Source: Callorhinus ursinus
Taxonomy: Eukaryota; Chordata; Mammalia; Carnivora; Otariidae
Length of the DNA: 64,000 bases
NCBI RefSeq assembly: GCF_003265705.1
Contig: NW_020312775.1
Span: forward strand, 9,350,821-9,414,820
Reading direction: 5' to 3'
Below are positions 47,459-59,800 of this stretch, in pieces (the first letter of the stretch is position 1; every line of letters begins with the position of its first letter). Made by a program: the position numbers and the translations under genes. The notes below the pieces were generated by a model. That model ran no database searches. It saw nothing but the letters and a program-made list of their open reading frames with translations, and had not been told where the DNA came from.

Positions 47459-47589
47459 AAATGAGAAAATACCCACACCATTCAAGAGAGAGACAGACAT
47501 GTCCTTGTATTTTTGTGTTAAAATAGCTTTATTCTCTCATGGTCAAAATTTTTATAACATATTATTTATGTCTTATTCTTTTATACTAC

Positions 47590-47740
47590 TGAATTTAAAT
47601 TCTGATTCTGCCCCTTACTACCTTGGGAAAGCTACCTAACTGGTTGATCCTTCAGTTTTCTCATTTCTAGTTGGAATAATAATGTAGATTATATAATGTA
47701 GGGTTATTGTGAGGATTGAATGACTTAATTCATGCCACTT
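47590..47740 (+). repeat. MIR SINE adjoining a splice donor
   Basis: CTGATTCTGCCCCTTACTAC, CAGTTTTCTCATTTCTAG and TTATTGTGAGGATTGAATGA match MIR. Similarity runs to within a few bases of the KLHL4 donor at 47743. Confidence 0.78.
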
Positions 47741-47743
47741 TAC

Positions 47744-47880
47744 CTGTGTAAGCATACTGCACCAAGGAATTAAGTGCATTAGGATCAACTCCTTCCATCT
47801 TGACCTCTTCTTGTTTGGCTTCAAGCACATCATTAGTAAACATTGCAGCAAAATAATCAGACACTGCGCTGAGAACCAAC
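47744..47880 (-). CDS. KLHL4: KLHL4 coding exon, BTB core
   Basis: The exon has 137 nt. The acceptor is CCTATTTTAAG followed by GTTGG, and the donor is ACACAG followed by GTAAAG. The first G completes the arginine of the PAHR motif. The translation [20 protein letters not shown], then a basic-acidic strand and [16 protein letters not shown], is the classic BTB core: the L-x-S-x-S-x-Y-F-x-A-M-F helix and the final A-Y-T-G turn. The exon lies only 387 nt from the preceding exon, the shortest intron in the window. An MIR repeat almost touches the donor on the intronic side. The translation is intact throughout. Confidence 0.95.
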
Positions 47881-48267
47881 CTTAAAATAGGAATGTTTCA
47901 TAGGAACTTAAATTAGTCAGTAGTCTCATTGAAAATCATGAAGTACAATCAGTAAGTTTGTAACACTGCTGAGTTTGTTATCTGCATGAATCTTGCAGAG
48001 TTTAGTAAAGTGTAGTGAAATTAGAAAGGTAAATTAAGTAGGTTGATTTTCTTTTGAGGGTTTGTGCTGTTTTGCATCAATTTCTCTGAAGTTTGGCTCT
48101 TCTAAATATCACACAAGGAAATGGATCATATATGCTAATGCTTTTTCAATGTAGGAAGATAAGAAAATATTCTCCTCAGCATTCTAATTTGTTTTCAATG
48201 GACCAGTTCATTCTCATTCACATGCTATACTCATGAAACTCATATCTATCTGCATAAGGATACTTAC

Positions 48268-48435
48268 CGATGGGCTGGGATTCGGAGGTGTCCAGCAATA
48301 AGTAGTACATCACACAGTTGTTTCTCTTTCAGGTAGTTCTCCATTTTGTGGAGAGTTTGCTCTGCATGGTTTATAGCATGGAACTGCTCCTCAGATCTGT
48401 TGACACTCATTTCTTCAGGATTTTGTGTATCCAAT
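48268..48435 (-). CDS. KLHL4: KLHL4 coding exon, start of BTB domain
   Basis: This is the most upstream exon found, 168 nt and 55 full codons. The acceptor is a pyrimidine tract ending TTTCAG before ATTGGATAC; the donor is CATCG followed by GTAAGT, a strong consensus. The first base completes a codon begun in an earlier exon, so a further coding exon exists upstream. The translation begins with an acidic, poorly conserved stretch (LDTQNPEEMSVN). It then enters the BTB domain: EQFHAINHAEQTLHKMENYL followed by the KQLCDVLLIAG strand and the conserved R(I)PAHR. BTB domains mediate dimerisation and cullin-3 binding. No minus-strand frame resembling the expected N-terminal exon of about 140 codons was seen from 48436 to 64000, so it probably lies beyond the window. 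Confidence 0.93.
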
Positions 48436-48939
48436 CTGAAAGGTGGGTAAGAGGGAGAATATGGTTTATTCTCTTAGTGAGTGTGCAAATGTCCAGTGGA
48501 AATTTGGACACACCAACTTCTAAAAGAAATGTACTGGATTAAAGTTAAATTAAAATTTGTCCTCCAATTTTAAATATTTCGCTATAATTACTAATTTTCC
48601 ATTAAAGTGAAGTATCATAGTGCATAGTAATACTTGGAATGGAACCATAAATATGTATAGTTCCATTGAAGGGCTAATGGTAATTTTTATATGTACAAAC
48701 ATAAATTTCAAAATGCTAGCCTCTTTCTTTGTTTTTTATTGGTATCACAATTATGCCATTAGGCATAAAATTGTAGTGATGATTCAAAATACATTTCAAA
48801 TTTAATTATGTCCTGAAGCTTCTCCATGGAATATTCATTATGTGTTTCTTGAAGAATCTCAAACTTAAGAGTTCCATAACATTCTTTACAATGTCAGCCC
48901 CATCAAGAAAATATACAATTTCCATATTTTATATCTTTT
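48436..48939. other. DNA upstream of the first exon found, no gene
   Basis: This is the start of the next upstream intron in transcript sense. It contains the pyrimidine tract and acceptor of the 48435 exon and otherwise unique AT-rich sequence. Confidence 0.6.
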
Positions 48940-50320
48940 TTCCAGATTTATTGAGATATAATTGATATATAACATTGTGTGAGTTTCAGGTGTACAGTGT
49001 AATGATTTCATATATGTATATATTATAAAATTATTACCAGAATAAGGTTAGTTAACACATCCATCACCTCACATAGTTACTATTTTTCATGTGTGTGGTG
49101 AGAACACTTAAGATCTAGGGTCTTAGCAACTTTCAAGTGTACAATACAATATTGTTAACTATAGTCACCGTGCTGTACATTAGATCCCCAGAGCTTATTC
49201 ATCTTCTTTTTTTTCCAGATCAATAGATTTTATTTTAATTTTTACTTTTTTTAATTTACATTCAATTAGCCAACATATAGTACATCATTAGTTTCAGATG
49301 TAGAGTTCAATAATTCATCATTTGCATATAACACCCATTGTTCATCACATCATGTATCTCCCTTAATGCCCATCATGCAATGACCCCACCCCCACCCACC
49401 TCCCCTCCGGGAACCCTCAGTTTGTTTCCTGTAGTTAAGAGCCTCTCATGGTTTTTCTTCCTTTCTGATTACTTCCTATTCAGTTTTCCCTCCCTTCTCC
49501 TATGATCCTCTGCACTGTTTCTTATATTCCACATATAAGTGAAACCATATGATAATTGTCTTTCTCTGATTGACTTGTTTCACCCAGCACAATACTCTCC
49601 AGTTTCATCCACATCAATTCAAATGGTGGGTATTCATCCTTTCCAATTGTTGAGTAATATTCCATTGTATATATATACCACATCTTCTTTATCCATTCAT
49701 CTGTCGATGGACATCTTGGCTCTTTCGTCTTTTTTTTGTTTGTTTTCTATTTTTTATTTTTTTATTATTATGTTCAATTAGCCAACATATAGTACATCAT
49801 TAATTTTTGAAAGAGTGTTCAACAATTCACTAGTTGCACATAAAACCAGTGTTCATCACAACACGTGCCCTCCTTAATACCCATCACCCAGGTACCCCAT
49901 CCCTCCACCCCTTCCCCTCTGCAACTCTCAGTTTGTTTCCTGGAGTCTAGAGTCTCTCATGGTTTGTCTCCCTTTCTGATTTCTTCCCATTCAGTTTTCC
50001 CTCCCTTCCCCTATGGTCCTCCATGCTATTCCTTATGTTCCAAATATGAGTGAAACCATATGGTAATTGTCTTTCTCTGCTTGACTTATTTCATCAGCAT
50101 AATCTCCACCAGTTCCATCCATGTCCATGCAAATGGTAGATATTCATCCTTTCTGATCGCTGAGTAATATTCCATTGTAAATATGAACACGTCTTCTTTG
50201 TCCATTCATCTGTTGAAGGACATCTTGGCTCCTTCCACATTCCAAAGATCCAGATGTAGTGAAAACAAGGAGCACATGCACCCCAATGTTCATAGCAGCA
50301 ATGTCCATAATAGTTCTTTC
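48940..50320 (-). mobile_element. Cluster of three antisense L1 3' ends
   Basis: Three blocks follow one another. 48940-49215 is an old L1 type (TTATTGAGATATAATTGATA). 49225-49725 (CATTCAATTAGCCAACATAT) and 49738-50320 (GTTCAATTAGCCAACATATA) are two younger L1 ends with nearly the same internal order. They lie beyond the most upstream KLHL4 exon found. Confidence 0.8.
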
Positions 50321-51614
50321 ATCTTCTAACTGGAAATTTGTACCTTTTGACTATTTAAGCAAATATGATGACTGTTGAATTTACAATGAAGAAAGTTGTC
50401 TACATGTTTTTTCAGCAACACACAATGGTGGAATTTAAATATTAACACAAGCATATAGAGGCTTACAATCAGTAGAAACTTAATGCTTGGATGAACATAC
50501 TTAATTTTTTTACTATTGTCTTTCTTGCTTTCAGGCATCATTTTCCAACCACCATTAGTTTTAGTTTCCCCCACCCCTAACTCGGCCTGTGTTTCTTTCA
50601 AGATAATTGGTCCTGGGCGACATTAATTTCTGTTTAATTTAAATAAATGATTCACCTCTGAATCTTCTTTTTTTTTAATCTCTGAATTTTCTTAACCTTT
50701 AAAGGCTCTTTTGGACATTCAGTTCACAGTATTACATGGATACTTGAGGTAGCATGGTATGAATATCCTTAAAAATTGTCTGCTACAAAATATAATTGTT
50801 TTTGAGAGGAAAAATACCTTCTCACCATAGGCAAGAAATCATTCAGGTTTCACTTAACTCGGTTAAGGAAACCTAATCTTTCCTCTGCTCAACTAATGGT
50901 TTGATTTACACTGAGTCAATCAAACATCAATGTCATATTATTTAGCTTTCCTCATGTATACTCCATCATTTATTGAAGAGGAGCATATTCTAAAGGAGGA
51001 ATATATTTTGGGAAGTTCTGGCCAGGAAATAATTTTATTCTGTGAAATTTCTTCAGCCTAATTTGGTTAAGGACAAAAAAATCATTTTTAATTACTGACT
51101 AGTTTGGGATGTGTTTACTTGGGCACACAAATTTATTAGATATCTGCAGTATTATTTATAATTAAAATACAGATTTTTAGAATCAAAATCCTATCAACAT
51201 GAACCACACACAATTTTGTTATGTTTCAAAAGACAAAGGCCACTGTGGCTTGTGTCTCATTAAGAAGTAAGAAATTAGTACACAAAGAAATATGGATATA
51301 TCAATTTATTGCATCCAAAATATAACATACATATTAAGCTAAATATATAAATTATTATAATCTATTCTTGGTCATTATCTAAGCAGACTGTAATAAAACA
51401 AGTCAAGTAAGCAAAACAACAACAACAATTAAACTATTGAAACATAACCCAATCTGAATGAGTTCCCAGAGCTCATAAATTACAATTCTCTTGCTTCCAT
51501 TTTAAATATTGTAATGTTAGGTCAGATGTTACAATGGAAGCCAATGCATCAGACAATGTTCTTCCCTTTTCTTTATTATATGATATCTACAGATGGTGAC
51601 ATGGGAGGCAGCAT
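50321..51614. other. Unique-looking AT-rich DNA, no gene
   Basis: The 91-codon minus frame at 50326-50601 lacks features of the expected KLHL4 N-terminus. No repeat family was recognised. Confidence 0.5.
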
Positions 51615-51845
51615 GCTGAAATGAAAAAAGCATCAAAATGTCTAGTTTTAGTTCCTGCCTTTGTATACAAGCTGAGTGATCTTGGGCAAGTCACTTTATC
51701 CTTCTAAGCTTTAATTTTCTCCTATAAAATGGAGATAAAAATAATACTAATACCAATACTACCAACAGTAATGTTTATGTCACAGGGCTCTTCAGATGAT
51801 TACATGAGAAAATGTACATGAAAGTCTCTGTATAAAGGTTAAATT
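51615..51845 (+). repeat. MIR SINE
   Basis: GAGTGATCTTGGGCAAGTCA, CTTTAATTTTCTCCTATAAA and ATGGAGATAAAAATAATACT are MIR core and 3' region. Confidence 0.8.
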
Positions 51846-52039
51846 TTATGTTAAGTTCATCCTAACTACCAAGATGTAGTATTTCCATAAATATCTTTAA
51901 AACATTTTTGTATGGAACTGTTATTCATTTAATTAATAGACTTCAATTTTTAGAACAGTTATAGAATTATAAAAAAAAACTTTGAAAAGTACAGAGAATT
52001 CTTTACTTTTGGTTGTCATAACTATGGAAGGGTGTTACT

Positions 52040-52165
52040 GGCATAAATTGGTAGAGGCCAGAGATACTAGTAAACACACTATAATGCACAGGGCAGCCCT
52101 CTACAATAATTGTTCAGCCAAAAATTTCAATGGTACCAAGTTTGAAACACTCTGGTCTACCTCTT
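52040..52165 (-). repeat. MER20-type hAT element
   Basis: ATGCACAGGGCAGCCCTCTA, AATTGTTCAGCCAAAAATTT and CCAAGTTTGAAACACTCTGG match the reversed MER20 element. Confidence 0.65.
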
Positions 52166-52309
52166 AATTCTATAGTTAGTTTTTTAAGAATTTGAAAGCA
52201 GAGGCTATATTTAAAGAACAATAATAAAGGATGCACCTAATACAATATTTTGTACACAATTAACATGTAATCACTGATTTAATATATAAGTCTAATATCA
52301 GTGACTAAA

Positions 52310-52935
52310 TATGAAATCTTGCCATTTGCAACGATGTGGATGGAACTGGAGGGTGTTAGGCTGAGCGAAATAAGTCAATCAGAGAAAGACATGTATCATA
52401 TGACCTCACTGATATGAGGAATTCTTAATCTCAGGAAACAAACTGAGGGTTGCTAGAGTGGTAGGGGGTGGTAGAGATGGGGTGGCTGGGTGACAGATAT
52501 TGGGGAGGGTATGTGCTATGGTGAGCATTGTGAATTGTGTAAGACTGTTGAATCACAGACCTGTACCTCTGAAACAAATAATACATTATATGTAAAAAAA
52601 AAAAAAAAAGGAAGAAGAAGATAGCAGGAAGGGAAAAATGAAGGGGGGGAAATCGTAGGGAGAGATGAACCATGAGAGACTAAGGACTCTGAGAAACAAA
52701 CTGAGGGTTTTAGAGGGGAAGGGGTGGGGGAGGGGTTAGCATGGTGATGGGTATTAAAGAGGGCACATACTGAATGGAGCCCTGGGTGTTATAAGCAAAC
52801 AATGAATCATGGAACACTACATCAAAAACTAATGATGTAATGTATGGTGATTAACATAACATAATAAAATAAAAACTAATGATGTATGGTGATTAATATA
52901 ACAATAAAAATGAATAAAAAATAAAATAAAATATG
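52310..52935 (+). mobile_element. Young L1 3' end with duplicated terminus
   Basis: The element starts in the last ORF2 codons (TTGCCATTTGCAACGATGTG) and includes the whole 3' UTR. It has two successive termini: AAAACTAATGATGTAATGTA to AATAAAAT, then AAAACTAATGATGTATGGTG to AATAAAAATG. Confidence 0.85.
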
Positions 52936-53089
52936 TTCTGATTTAACAAAAAATATTCTACATTAACTTTTTTTTACTATGGCAAAATGGGTAAATTTAT
53001 TGAGTTTTGAGAATGAGGAGGGGAATATGGGCAATCATTACAAAGAACCATTATTGTTAATAACATTTTACCATACCAAAAATCTATTT

Positions 53090-54149
53090 TAGACCAAAAT
53101 TTTTAGAATAGTTTTAAATTTACAGAAAAAATGGAAATGATAATAGAAATTTACAGATCCACACTCAATTCTCCCTTTATTATTAGTATCTTAGATCAAT
53201 ATGTTACTTTTTTATAATTAATAAACCAAATACTGATATGTTTTTATAGACTAAAGTCCATACTTTTTTCAGATTTCTTCACTTTTTACTTAATGCCCTT
53301 TTACTATTCCAAAGTCTGTATATCTTGCAATAACTTCTTCATTTACTCCATTACTGCCTTCATTTCTACTTAAGTTAATTTTCTTGTAATGAAATGTTTT
53401 AATTCCTTCCTCATTTCTAATTGTGAATATTCTATATATATTTCCTTTTTGGTTACCATTGAGATTGCATATAATAACCTAAAGTCATAACAATTTATTG
53501 TAACTAGATAAATCTAACCACATCACGTAGACAATGATTCAATTGCATAGAAAACTGATTCCTTTATAACTATGCTCCTCCCTTTATGTTATAGACATCA
53601 CGAGTTACATTTTTATGTATTGTGTACCCGTTATCACAGATTTATATTCCTTTTTATGTTTCAGACTCATAACTCCTATAGAAGAATAAAAAGTGGTTAT
53701 GAGCCAATATTATATTAATACTTGTTTTTATAACTTGTTTTTATATTTGCCATGCATCTTCCATTTTCTGAGGACATTATATTTTTGTTTTGAGTTACGG
53801 TCTAAGATCTTTACTGCCAACTTGAAGGATTCCCTTTAATAGTTCTTGTTGGCGAGGTCTAATGGTAATAAACTCTCTTTGTATTTATCTAGGAATATCT
53901 TAATTTTGCCAGACACAGAATTATCAGTTCACTTTTTCCAGTACTTTAAATATATCATCTCAATGTTTTTTTGCCCTATGAGATTTCTGCTGATGGAACC
54001 ACAAATGATGTTATTGATGATTACTTATATGTAACTTCCCACACTAATTTCAAAATGTTGTTTTACTTCTGACAGTTTGATTACAATGAGTCTTCTCTGG
54101 GTCTATTGGATTTATCCTTTTGCATTTCATTTAGCTATTTGTATTTTAT
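53090..54149 (-). repeat. Probable very old L1-type sequence
   Basis: Phrases such as ACTAAAGTCCATACTTTTTTC, TTTTACTTAATGCCC and TTTGATTACAATGAGTCTTC resemble antisense ancient mammalian L1 3' regions. Similarity is weak and boundaries are uncertain. Confidence 0.4.
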
Positions 54150-55235
54150 TTATTTTTTTATATTTTATTTTATTGAAGTATAATTAACATACAGTGTATA
54201 TTAGTTTCAGGTGTACACCATAATGATTCAATAATTCTATACATCACTCAGGGTTCACCATAAGTGTAGTCATCATCTGTCAACAAACATTATTGCAATC
54301 ATATTGACTATATTCCTAATGCTATATTTTTCATTTCTGTGACCTATTTATTTTATAAATTGAATTTTGAACTTCTTGATCTTTACTTATTACACCCATC
54401 CCCCCACCCACCTACCTCTGGCAACCACCATTTCCCTGTATCTAAAGATCTGGATATCTGTGTGTATGTGTCTTTCTCTGTTTTTTTTTTTTTTTATTTG
54501 AGTATAGTTGACACAAAATGTTACATTAGTGGGGCACCTGGGTGGCTCAGTCGTTAAGCGTCTGCCTTCGGCTCAGGTCATGATCCCAGGGTCCTGGGAT
54601 CGAGCCCCGCATCGGGCTCCCTGCTCGGCGGGAAGCCTGCTTCTCCCTCTCCCACTCCCCCTGCTTATATTCCCTCTCTCGCTGTTTCGCTGTCTCTCTC
54701 TCTCTGTCAAAATAAATAAATAAAATCTTTAAAAAAAAATGTTACATTAGTTTCAGGCATACAACATAGTGATTTGACTTCTCTATAGGTTATGCTATGA
54801 TCACCAATACTGTAGCTACCATCTGTCACCATACATTGCTATTACAATATTATTGACTATATTCCCTATGATGTACCTTTTATTCCTGTGACTTATTCAT
54901 TCCATAATTGGAAGCCTGTATCTCTGACTCTTCTTCACCTATTTTGCCCATCCCCCCACATGCTTTTCCTCTTACAACAGTTTGTTCTCTGTATGTATAG
55001 ATCTCATCCTGCTTTTTGTTCATTTATTCATTTGTTTTTTTTAATTCTACATATAAGTGAAATCATACGGTATTTGTCTTTTTCTGACTGACTTATTTCA
55101 CTTAACATTATACCCTCTAGATCCATCCATGTTGTTGCAAATGGCAAGGTTTCATCCTTTTTATAGCTGAATGATATTTCATTTAATATCTATCTCACAT
55201 CTTCTTTATCCATTCCTTTATCAATGGACACTTGG
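54150..55235 (-). mobile_element. Antisense L1 3' region split by a young SINE
   Basis: AGTATAATTAACATACAGTG and TTTCAGGTGTACACCATAAT open an antisense L1 end. A second antisense 3' module starts at about 54482 (T-run then TTTGAGTATAGTTGACAC). It is interrupted at 54531-54735 and continues with TTTCAGGCATACAACATAGT to about 55235. Confidence 0.78.
54531..54735 (+). mobile_element. CAN SINE, near-consensus young copy
   Basis: The head is GGGGCACCTGGGTGGCTCAG and the CG-rich body CGGGCTCCCTGCTCGGCGGG is preserved. Perfect 16-bp duplication AAAATGTTACATTAGT lies at 54515-54530 and 54736-54751. Confidence 0.93.
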
Positions 55236-55700
55236 TTCTATGCCTTTACAGCATTTGAACTATGGTAAAAGGCACACTGTAATATAACTTCATTCAGATC
55301 TTTAAATTCAAACTTGGAGGATTTTTTGAGGCTCTCCAAGAATGTCTTTAAAGAGTATGTATTTTTTTATTTATATTGCCAAATAGCCTTCCAAAGAGAC
55401 TGCTAAAATTAACTCTCACTAAAAATTTAAGATAATACGTTCAATTTTTTCTCACAGTAAAATTGTTATAAAATAGTTTTGCAGCAAAAGCAAACTGAAG
55501 GGCTTATTTTTCTGATGTCTGTTTTACTACTCTTCAGAAAAACACAGAAACCTTCAATATTATCCTTAAAATTAAATAAAATCAGACAACAGTAACTTCT
55601 GTAATATCAACACTATGGTGGATCAAGAAACTCCATACCCTCATTCTCTCATGGAAACATCAAGTAAAGAAATACAGACTGATTAAAATAGCTTTGTGAG

Positions 55701-55897
55701 GGAAGCCTGGGTGGCTCAGTCAGTTAAGTATCTGCCTTGGACTCAGGTCACAATCCTGGAATCCGAGGATCGAATCCTGCATGGGGTTCCCTGCTCAGTG
55801 GGGAGTCTGCTTCTCCCTCTGACCCTCCCCCTCTCATGCTCTCTCTCTCTCTCTCACCCTCTTTCTCTCAAATAAATAAATAAAATTAAAAAAAAAT
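55701..55897 (+). mobile_element. CAN SINE
   Basis: AAAATAGCTTTGTGAG (55685-55700) and AAAATAGCTTCGTGAG (55898-55913) bracket a SINE with head GGAAGCCTGGGTGGCTCAG. Confidence 0.92.
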
Positions 55898-56952
55898 AAA
55901 ATAGCTTCGTGAGAGCTCTGGAAACAAGTCGAATTTATGTAGCAACAAAACACATGCCTAATCAAGAAAAAGTCACATTCAAATGAATAAGAAATTTCAT
56001 GATATTTATGCTTGCTCTTGTACCACCCCTTCACAGACTAGCATGGTGCAATTGGAAGAAAACAGATTATACCTTGATTCCTTCCTCAGGATACGAGAAA
56101 AATTGTGGAACATATTTGCCACATTCTAGCCTGTCTGTAGACCACCCAGAAACTCTTTTCAATATTGCTTAGTTTAGAGCTCAGTTGAAAGTGTCAGTAA
56201 AGTTTGGATCTCAGGTTAGAAGCCCCAAAAGTTAGTGGCATGCATCACAGCACATGAAAACTGTGGAGGGACTGCAGATCCATGAACACCTGGGGTAAGG
56301 AATTATGAGCAAAAAATATATCCAAAGCTGCTAAAAGTAGGGGTGAGACATGAAGAAATTAAGACATGTATAAGTAGCCATATAAATGAGAAGTTTGAGT
56401 AAAAAACACCCATTCAAGCCCACAGAAAGTCCATGTCCAGAAAAGGTCTGATAAAGAACTCAAACCTTAATATTGGGCTGATTAGTAAAATACTTCCCCA
56501 CAAGGACCATTATGCAAAGATTTGTAAAGATGGCTGTCTTTCCAAATGCCCATTTTTGACAGAAGATCAGAAGACACACTAAGTAACATGGAAACATGGC
56601 CCATTCCAAAGGAACAAAATAAATATACAGAAACTGACTTAAAGCACTATAGGTTTTCACATTTTGTATAAACAGTATTCTTAAATATCCTCAGACAGCT
56701 AAGTTAAAACAAAAAAGAGCTAAAGTAGATCAGAAAAACAATATATGAAGAAGAAAGTATCAACAAAGATATAAAAATTTTAAAAAGAACCAAACAAATT
56801 CTGGATCTGGGGACTACAATCCTGAATTGAAAAATTCACTAGAAACCTTCAACATCAGAAATGAACCAGTGTAAGAATCTGTGAACTTGAAGACAGGTAA
56901 TATGAAATTATAAAATCTGAGAAATATGAAGAAAAAAATGAAAACAGTGAAT

Positions 56953-57172
56953 GGAGAGGCGCCTGGATGGCTCAATCAGTTAAGCTTCTGACTCTTGATT
57001 TCAGCTCAGGTTATGAACTCAGGGTCATGGTGTCAAGCCTCCCACATTAGGTTCTGCACTCAGGGTGGAGTCTGCTTGAGATTCTCTCTCTCCCTCTGCC
57101 CGTCCCCCAGCTCGTGTGATCTCTCTCTCTTTTCTTCAATAAATAAAATCTTAAAAAAAAGACAAGAAAAGA
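56953..57172 (+). mobile_element. CAN SINE, older subtype
   Basis: The head is GGCGCCTGGATGGCTCAAT and the middle TCTGCTTGAGATTCTCTCTC. AAAACAGTGAAT flanks it at 56941-56952 and 57173-57184. Confidence 0.9.
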
Positions 57173-59574
57173 AAAACAGTGAATAGAACCTTAGAACTTA
57201 GAACTTTATGGAACGTCATAAAAATACCAATATTTGCATAACTGAAATCCCAACAGAAGAGAGAAAATAACAGTCAGAGAGCTTGTATGAAGATATAATG
57301 GTAAAGAATTCCCCAAATTTCAGGTAAGATATAGATTTAAAATACAAGTAACTTTACAACAATAAAAACACTCAACAAAGTAGGTTTTGAGGGAGTATAC
57401 CTCAAAATAAATAATAAAGGCCATTTATGAAAAACCCAAAGTTAGCATCATATTCAATGGTGAGAAACTGGCAGCTTTTACTCTGAGATCTGGAATAAGA
57501 AAGAATGTACACTCTCACCACTTTTATTTAACATAGTACTGGAAGTCGTAGCCACAACAAGAAAAAGCAATAAAAAGTATCCAAATTGGAAAGGAAAAAG
57601 TAAAACTCAGACTTTGCAGATGACATGATATTATATATGGAACACCTTAAAGACCCTGCCAAAAAACTACTGGAACAAGTACATGCATTCAAGTAAAATA
57701 ATAAGATATGAAATCAATGTACAGAAATCCACTGCATTTCTATACATAATGAAGTAGCAGAACAAGAAATTAAGGAAACAATCTCCTTCACAAATGCAGT
57801 AAAAAGAATAAAATACCTGAGAGTAAGCTCAACTAAGGAGGTGAAAGACCTGTATTCTGAAAACTATAAAACACTGATGAAAGATACTGAAGATGGACAA
57901 ACAAATGGAAAGATACTCCATGCTCATGGATTGGGAGAATGAATATTATTAAAATGTCCATACTACTCAAAGCAGTCTATGCACTTAATGCAATCTCTAT
58001 CAAAATATCAGCAACTTCTTTTCACAAAACTAGAACAAATAATAGTAAAATTTGTATGGAATCACAAAAAACTCAAATAGCCAAAACAATCTTGGAAAAA
58101 AACAGAACTGGAGGTATCCTAATCCCAAACTTCAAGATATACTACAAAGCTGTAGTAATCAAAATAATATGGAACTGGCACAAAAATAGACACATGGATC
58201 AACAGAACAGAACAGAGAGCCCAGAAATAAAGCCACGATTATATGGTCAATTAATCTACAACAACAAATAAAGGCAAAAACCTGCAATGTGGCATAGTAT
58301 ATTCAAAAAATGGTTTGGGGAAAACTGGAAAGCTACATGCAAAGGAATGAAAGTGGGTCACTTTATACAGCATACACAAAAAACATTCAAAATGGATTAA
58401 AGACCTATATGTGAGAACTGAAACCATAAAACTAGAAGAAAACTTAGGCAGTAATCTCTTTGATATCACTTATAGAAACATTTTTCTAGACAGGTCTCCT
58501 TTGGCAAAGGAAACAAAAGCAAAAATAAACTATTGGGACTACACCAAAATAAAAATTTTGCACACCACAGGAAACCATCAGCAAAACAAAAAAAAGAACC
58601 CAATGAATGGGAGAAGATATTTACAAATGATATATCTAAGAGGCAGTTAATATGCAAAATATATGAAGAACTAATACAATTCATCACGAAAATCAAATAT
58701 TCTTATTAAAAACTGGGCAGAGGACCTGAGTAAACATTTCGCTAAAGAAGACATACAGGTGGCCAACAGACACATGAAAACATGCTCAATTATTGCTAAC
58801 CATCAGGGAAATACAAATCAAAACCACAATGAAATATCACCTTATACTTGTCAGAATGGCTAGAATCAAAAATACAAGAAACATCAGTGCTGGTAAGGAT
58901 CTGGAGAAAAAGAAACTCTTGCTTTGTTGGTGAAAATGTAAATTGGCACAGCCACTATGGGAAACAGTGTGGAGTTTTGTTAAAAAAATTAAAAATAGAA
59001 ATACCATATAACACAATAATTCCACTACTAGGTATTTACTCAAAACAAAAACACTAATTCAAAAAGATATATGCACCTTTATGTTTATTACAGCATTATT
59101 TACAATAGCTAAGATATGGAAGCAACTAAAGTGTCCATTGCTAAAGAAATGGATAAATAAGATTATATATAATATATATAATACAGACTATATATACAAT
59201 TGAATATTAGTCATAGAAAAGAATGAAATTTTGCCATTTGAAGGGACATGAATATAGCTGCAGAGTATTATGCTAAGCAAAATAAGTTAGTCAGAGAAAG
59301 ATCAATACCATATGATTTCACTCATATGTGGAATTTAAGAAACAAAAAAGCAAAGGGAAAAAACAGAATGGAAGGCAAACCACAAAACAGACTCTTAACT
59401 ATAAAGAACAAACTGATAGTTAGCAGAGGGGAGAGGGGTGGGTGTATGGATTAAATAGGTGGTGGGGATGAAGGAGTGCACTTGTGATGAGCACTGGGTA
59501 TTGTACAGAAGAGTTGAATCACTATATTTTACACCTGAAACTAATATTACACTGTCTATTAACTAACTGGAATT

Positions 59575-59775
59575 ATTTATTTATTTATTTATTTATTTTT
59601 AGATTTCATTTCTTCATATGAGAGAGAGAGCACAAGCAGGGGGAGGGGCAGAGGGATAAGGAGATGCTGGCTCCCCGCTGAGCAGGGAGCCAGATTCCTG
59701 GCTTGATCCCAGGACATTGGGATCATGACCTGAGCTGAAAGAAGATGCTTAACCAACTGAGCCACCCAGGAGCCC
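59575..59775 (-). mobile_element. CAN SINE, minus member of a head-to-head pair
   Basis: CTAACTGGAATT at 59563-59574 recurs at 59776-59787, bracketing an antisense SINE with a (TTTA)n-type tail. It sits in the terminus of an L1. Confidence 0.9.
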
Positions 59776-59800
59776 CTAACTGGAATTTAAATAAAAACTT

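Larger units (their letters stand above)
17302..48435 (-). other. KLHL4: KLHL4 gene, internal part (eight coding exons and seven introns)
   Basis: Eight minus-strand exons join into one frame of 1503 nt. Intron lengths in transcript order are about 387, 3704, 5790, 2705, 12916, 1628 and 2501 nt. Phases match at every junction (2, 1, 0, 0, 1, 1, 2) and all introns are GT-AG. Domain order is BTB, BACK, then Kelch repeats, as in substrate adaptors of cullin-3 ubiquitin ligases. Among paralogues, motifs such as [16 protein letters not shown], the linker [20 protein letters not shown] and [13 protein letters not shown] fit KLHL4 better than KLHL1 or KLHL5, as I recall those families. Human KLHL4 is roughly 720 residues, so about 140 N-terminal and 75 C-terminal residues are missing here. 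No frameshift or stop was seen, so the gene looks functional. The function of KLHL4 itself is poorly defined; adaptor activity is inferred from the family. Confidence 0.93.
55600..59574 (+). mobile_element. Older L1, 5' part to ORF2 end
   Basis: ORF1-type sequence is likely at 55600-57360 (AAATCTGAGAAATATGAAG, ATGAAGATATAATGGTAAAG). ORF2 follows from 57360, with D-F-A-D-D-M-I-L-Y near 57610-57640 and a 110-codon frame at 57939-58271 (NFKIYYKAVVIKIIWNWHKN). The 3' end is at 59574. Two SINEs are inserted at 55701 and 56953. Frameshifts and stops are common. Confidence 0.75.

Noticed and set aside
50326..50601. Possible N-terminal KLHL4 exon
   Set aside because: The 91-codon minus frame shows no similarity to the expected N-terminus and no fitting donor phase.
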